Origin: Arcanobacterium sp.
GTDB lineage: Bacteria > Actinomycetota > Actinomycetes > Actinomycetales > Actinomycetaceae
Assembly (NCBI GenBank): GCA_022778805.1
Contig: JALFSN010000002.1
Span: forward strand, 310,001-374,000
DNA: 64,000 bases
Direction: 5' to 3'
The translations under genes were made by a program, and so were the position numbers. Each line of letters begins with the position of its first letter. The first letter of the stretch is position 1. Positions 62,501 through 64,000 of this stretch are shown here, in pieces. The notes beneath the pieces are model-generated. The model was not told where the DNA came from, searched no databases, and saw only the letters and a program-made list of their open reading frames with translations.

Positions 62501-64000
62501 CGAGCTTTCACCAGCTGCGCACGCAATTCCAGCACTGCCTCGCGATCCACCTTTGGCTTATCCAGACGCAGACCTGTGCGCAGGCGATACGCCGCCGTAT
62601 CCCTATCCCAGAAGTTCAGTACGAGATCTCCCACGCCGGCAGTCTCAAATTCGCGCTGTATATCAGATCCCACTGAGGCGTGCGCCGGCACTATCAGCAC
62701 CGATCGTCCACTGGCGGCAGCATCGGCCGCGATGGAGACGACGGTACCTATTCCGGCAGCTCCTGGCGGACAATCGACCACGATTGACCGCCCCGAGGCT
62801 ACTGCCTCTACGACGCGCAGCTCGTCCACATCACGATCTCCCACGCCGCGCTCTACCTCGGGAGCGCGATCTTCAGGATCGCCAGGAGGGAGCGGAGCAC
62901 TCGTGAGAGAACGCATCTGCTCATCGCCAGCAAGTGCCGCCATTACTCCAGATTCTGCAATGAACGGCTTCATCGCCTCTAAATCACGCACCAAGCGCTC
63001 GCCAGGATGCGAGAAACAGCCCAGCAGTGCCTGCGGCTCGTAAGAAAAGTCAGGAAGACAGCTGCGCCCCAGCTCTATCAAGCGCGCAATGACGGCATCT
63101 GCCAGCGCATCTGATTCCGCGAGCTCCTCTACGGCCGCCAGCTCCTGAGCCGGAGTGCCAGCATCGCGCAACGCCTGGACGAGCTGCGGGTTGATGACGG
63201 CGGAGCGCGAAAGACGAATCTTCGCGTCTCCCGAAGGGAGAAAATCGACCTGAACCAGCCGCAAGAGCATCGGCATCCGCACCCGCTGGGTGACGCGCGG
63301 TGATGTGCGTGAGGAAGCGGACTGAGTAGCTACTTGAGCAGTAGACGCGACGGCCTGCGCGGCGTCATTTTGCGTCGTCTCCGGCGTCACCGTTTGCTCC
63401 GTCTCCTGCACTGGCTGTGACGTCGCCGCCCGATCTGCCGGAGCCGCTGCTACTTCAGCTGCCACGACCGCTGCCGCATCTGCCGCTGATTCAGCCGCCG
63501 GAGATACCGAACTATCTGCTGCATTCGCTGGCCGAATTGCCGATCCGCCTGCCAACTGAGCTGCCACCTCAGTCTCTGGCTCCGCCGTCAGCTCAGTGCT
63601 GTGTGACTCGGTGCTCACTTGTGGCAACCAAGCGGCTTCACCTGCCGTGAGCGCGAGTGGGGCAAAACCGTAGGAATCGTTGAGACGTCCCACGAGCTGA
63701 CGAAGGTGACTCAGCTGCTCGACCGCCCGCTGATACGAGCGCTCCTCACGAATAATCGAGCTGAGCAGTGCCGTGGCTCCAGAGTAGAGCTGAGCTGCGC
63801 CTGTGGGGTGCGCGTGAGTGAGATCCACCGTAGTAGTGGCGAGTTCGGCCGGCCGCACGACGTCTTGACTGGCACGCTCCAGGTCTGTGTGCCACCGCTG
63901 ATAAGCAGCTTCCACATAAGCGGCGCGCCCTGAGCGCTCTCCATGTCGCCCTCGCTGCGCCCCGTACGTCCTGGCTTCCGAAGAGGCACCAGCTTCAGAA
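59521..64000 (-). CDS. Large helicase-like P-loop protein, partial (runs off right edge)
   Basis: 1464 aa from GTG 63915, but the frame stays open to base 64000 and reads plausible coding (SGRAAYVEAAYQRW), so the start is probably beyond the window. A helical Ala/Glu-rich N-terminal part (~1-230) precedes a superfamily 1-like core: VVDCPPGAAGIGT (~383) in the Walker A position, lacking the usual GK[ST], and CILDAGADVPLCSVI (~915) for Walker B. A C-terminal region has ETTSAEVDAVIDV and ITPGPQLL-type helicase segments. The degenerate nucleotide site suggests it does not work as a normal helicase. Related proteins occur in other actinobacteria. Confidence 0.75.
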   Translation of the reverse strand, partial: SEAGASSEARTYGAQRGRHGERSGRAAYVEAAYQRWHTDLERASQDVVRPAELATTTVDLTHAHPTGAAQLYSGATALLSSIIREERSYQRAVEQLSHLRQLVGRLNDSYGFAPLALTAGEAAWLPQVSTESHSTELTAEPETEVAAQLAGGSAIRPANAADSSVSPAAESAADAAAVVAAEVAAAPADRAATSQPVQETEQTVTPETTQNDAAQAVASTAQVATQSASSRTSPRVTQRVRMPMLLRLVQVDFLPSGDAKIRLSRSAVINPQLVQALRDAGTPAQELAAVEELAESDALADAVIARLIELGRSCLPDFSYEPQALLGCFSHPGERLVRDLEAMKPFIAESGVMAALAGDEQMRSLTSAPLPPGDPEDRAPEVERGVGDRDVDELRVVEAVASGRSIVVDCPPGAAGIGTVVSIAADAAASGRSVLIVPAHASVGSDIQREFETAGVGDLVLNFWDRDTAAYRLRTGLRLDKPKVDREAVLELRAQLVKARAQLSTFVDDLHRTDPFWGASVHDLLEKLADLTAQAGGPRTRVRFTEESILAIRDAGYERVEEQLQEAAALGVFDGEYSNSLWLETSVQTHDDAEEALALVHELRDHVLPETTDEMTAVSQQTGLVLARTPREWKDQIGMLDGISESLDTFLPKIFAQPVEDMVIATASKEWREERGLRMKRSERRLIRKQVDDLVRPGATPKDIHAELKLVQERRELWRRYSKDGGWPILPQGFSQIRAQGAAMEEKLGQLSEFFVDTSFLDMPWLKLASDLGMLVAEEGRLGTLPQRNAALKQLTEMGLGVFIEDMKARHVPAEQVGEEFRLACTSSVFERLMVNSPVLASLGPRDISDMLAHLRELDVTHVNSLADPVMLAAISEMRTFARAHRDATLSLDAILARDDAPALKEAIASYSRIVQLARPVWIMPAGLVAEYLPASPWVDVCILDAGADVPLCSVIAAVMRGRQGVIVGDTRRSALLSASEPDKASESDRASGTVRMGEPDTAGERPQLAITEFARVLPSLQLPTHRVQLNELSAIALNSHGYEGVYAPVPMSPRKRSAHLVLVNGYGMPSLGGDGSIETTSAEVDAVIDVIADHALDHPEQSLIVIAANERHAKRVREAFRKELASSPVLNDFMQIHSDEPFEIVDISQASGVHRDHVVLTVGFGKTVHGRLLHSFGRLAQPQGFLGLIDAIEAARDELTVVSSIAPGDMDKAKISTPGPQLLAEVISAAGGGFVSAAAGEDSHVLAPLIEDLAERLEADGWKTALNFGYPGSQKIPLVAGSDAIPGTWAVAVLLDDAAYVQERSLRRRDRHRVEAYRQAGWRVFQTYSTSLFIDPAGQAQAVEQLLHEAVDTRSEQGVSVQVPTMDAEGEHVISASDTSDSSQNAVTPVAPVARGERPNVSVGMPLVAYTDDELDDMLAWIASDRLPRTHAQLLQELRSELGIERRDGQIDLVLGNVVRRSGLAVADAAPAREGAEEDSAEERLEKAEDE

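Overview
This window is high-G+C Gram-positive (actinobacterial) chromosome. The evidence is a WhiB regulator, a GlxR-type Crp protein, a DUF4177 micro-protein, a Ssd/TadA pair, a MoeA-like Glp next to a GlpR-like membrane protein, meso-diaminopimelate dehydrogenase, LPXTG proteins and an 'anchored repeat' zinc ABC system. Base composition looks moderate for the phylum, and the mix suits an Actinomycetaceae-like host; the genus cannot be fixed from sequence alone. Both edges cut genes: a TadA-type ATPase on the left and a large helicase-like protein on the right.

Layout. 1-9.4 kb is a conserved actinobacterial block (tadA-like, ssd, membrane protein, nth, crp/glxR, DUF4177, whiB, ponA-type PBP, metallophosphoesterase) in the order known around Rv3659c-Rv3683 of M. 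tuberculosis. tRNA-Pro(CGG) follows. 9.8-18 kb holds DUF3800, DUF4862, DUF4261, GNAT and tgt genes, an SLC1-type symporter whose first helix is out of frame, and an unknown protein. 18.1-21.7 kb is a TrpXYZ-like ABC operon preceded by a Trp-codon leader peptide and an attenuator terminator. 21.8-25.1 kb is one RND exporter gene, followed by tRNA-Arg(ACG).

25.5-35.0 kb is a five-gene, tightly coupled operon on the minus strand: a giant repeat protein, a ZnuA-like lipoprotein with an inserted repeat domain, a one-repeat anchored protein, an ATPase and a permease. A near-perfect Zur box lies upstream. Most repeats share a GHxD plus HxHxxW/F pattern, which suggests metal binding at the surface feeding a zinc importer. 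35.1-37.7 kb looks acquired: a broken AAA ATPase and an AlbA_2 protein gene with a strong operator-like palindrome that recurs inside the gene.

37.9-43.2 kb is a 1610-aa LPXTG protein with 11 aspartate-rich calcium-type motifs. Its reading frame contains a run of nine G, and another nine-base run lies in its upstream region. A second LPXTG gene (55.5-56.4 kb) is put out of frame by a nine-C run. Together these suggest phase-variable surface proteins.

The rest is a CDF zinc exporter, alcohol dehydrogenase, ddh, a secreted lipase, CsbD, DUF454, pyridoxamine kinase, a degenerate alpha/beta-hydrolase, GlpR/Glp, 5-formyl-THF cyclo-ligase, a YefM-YoeB module between 72-bp direct repeats carrying DnaA boxes, a SAF-domain protein, mscL and the helicase-like gene.
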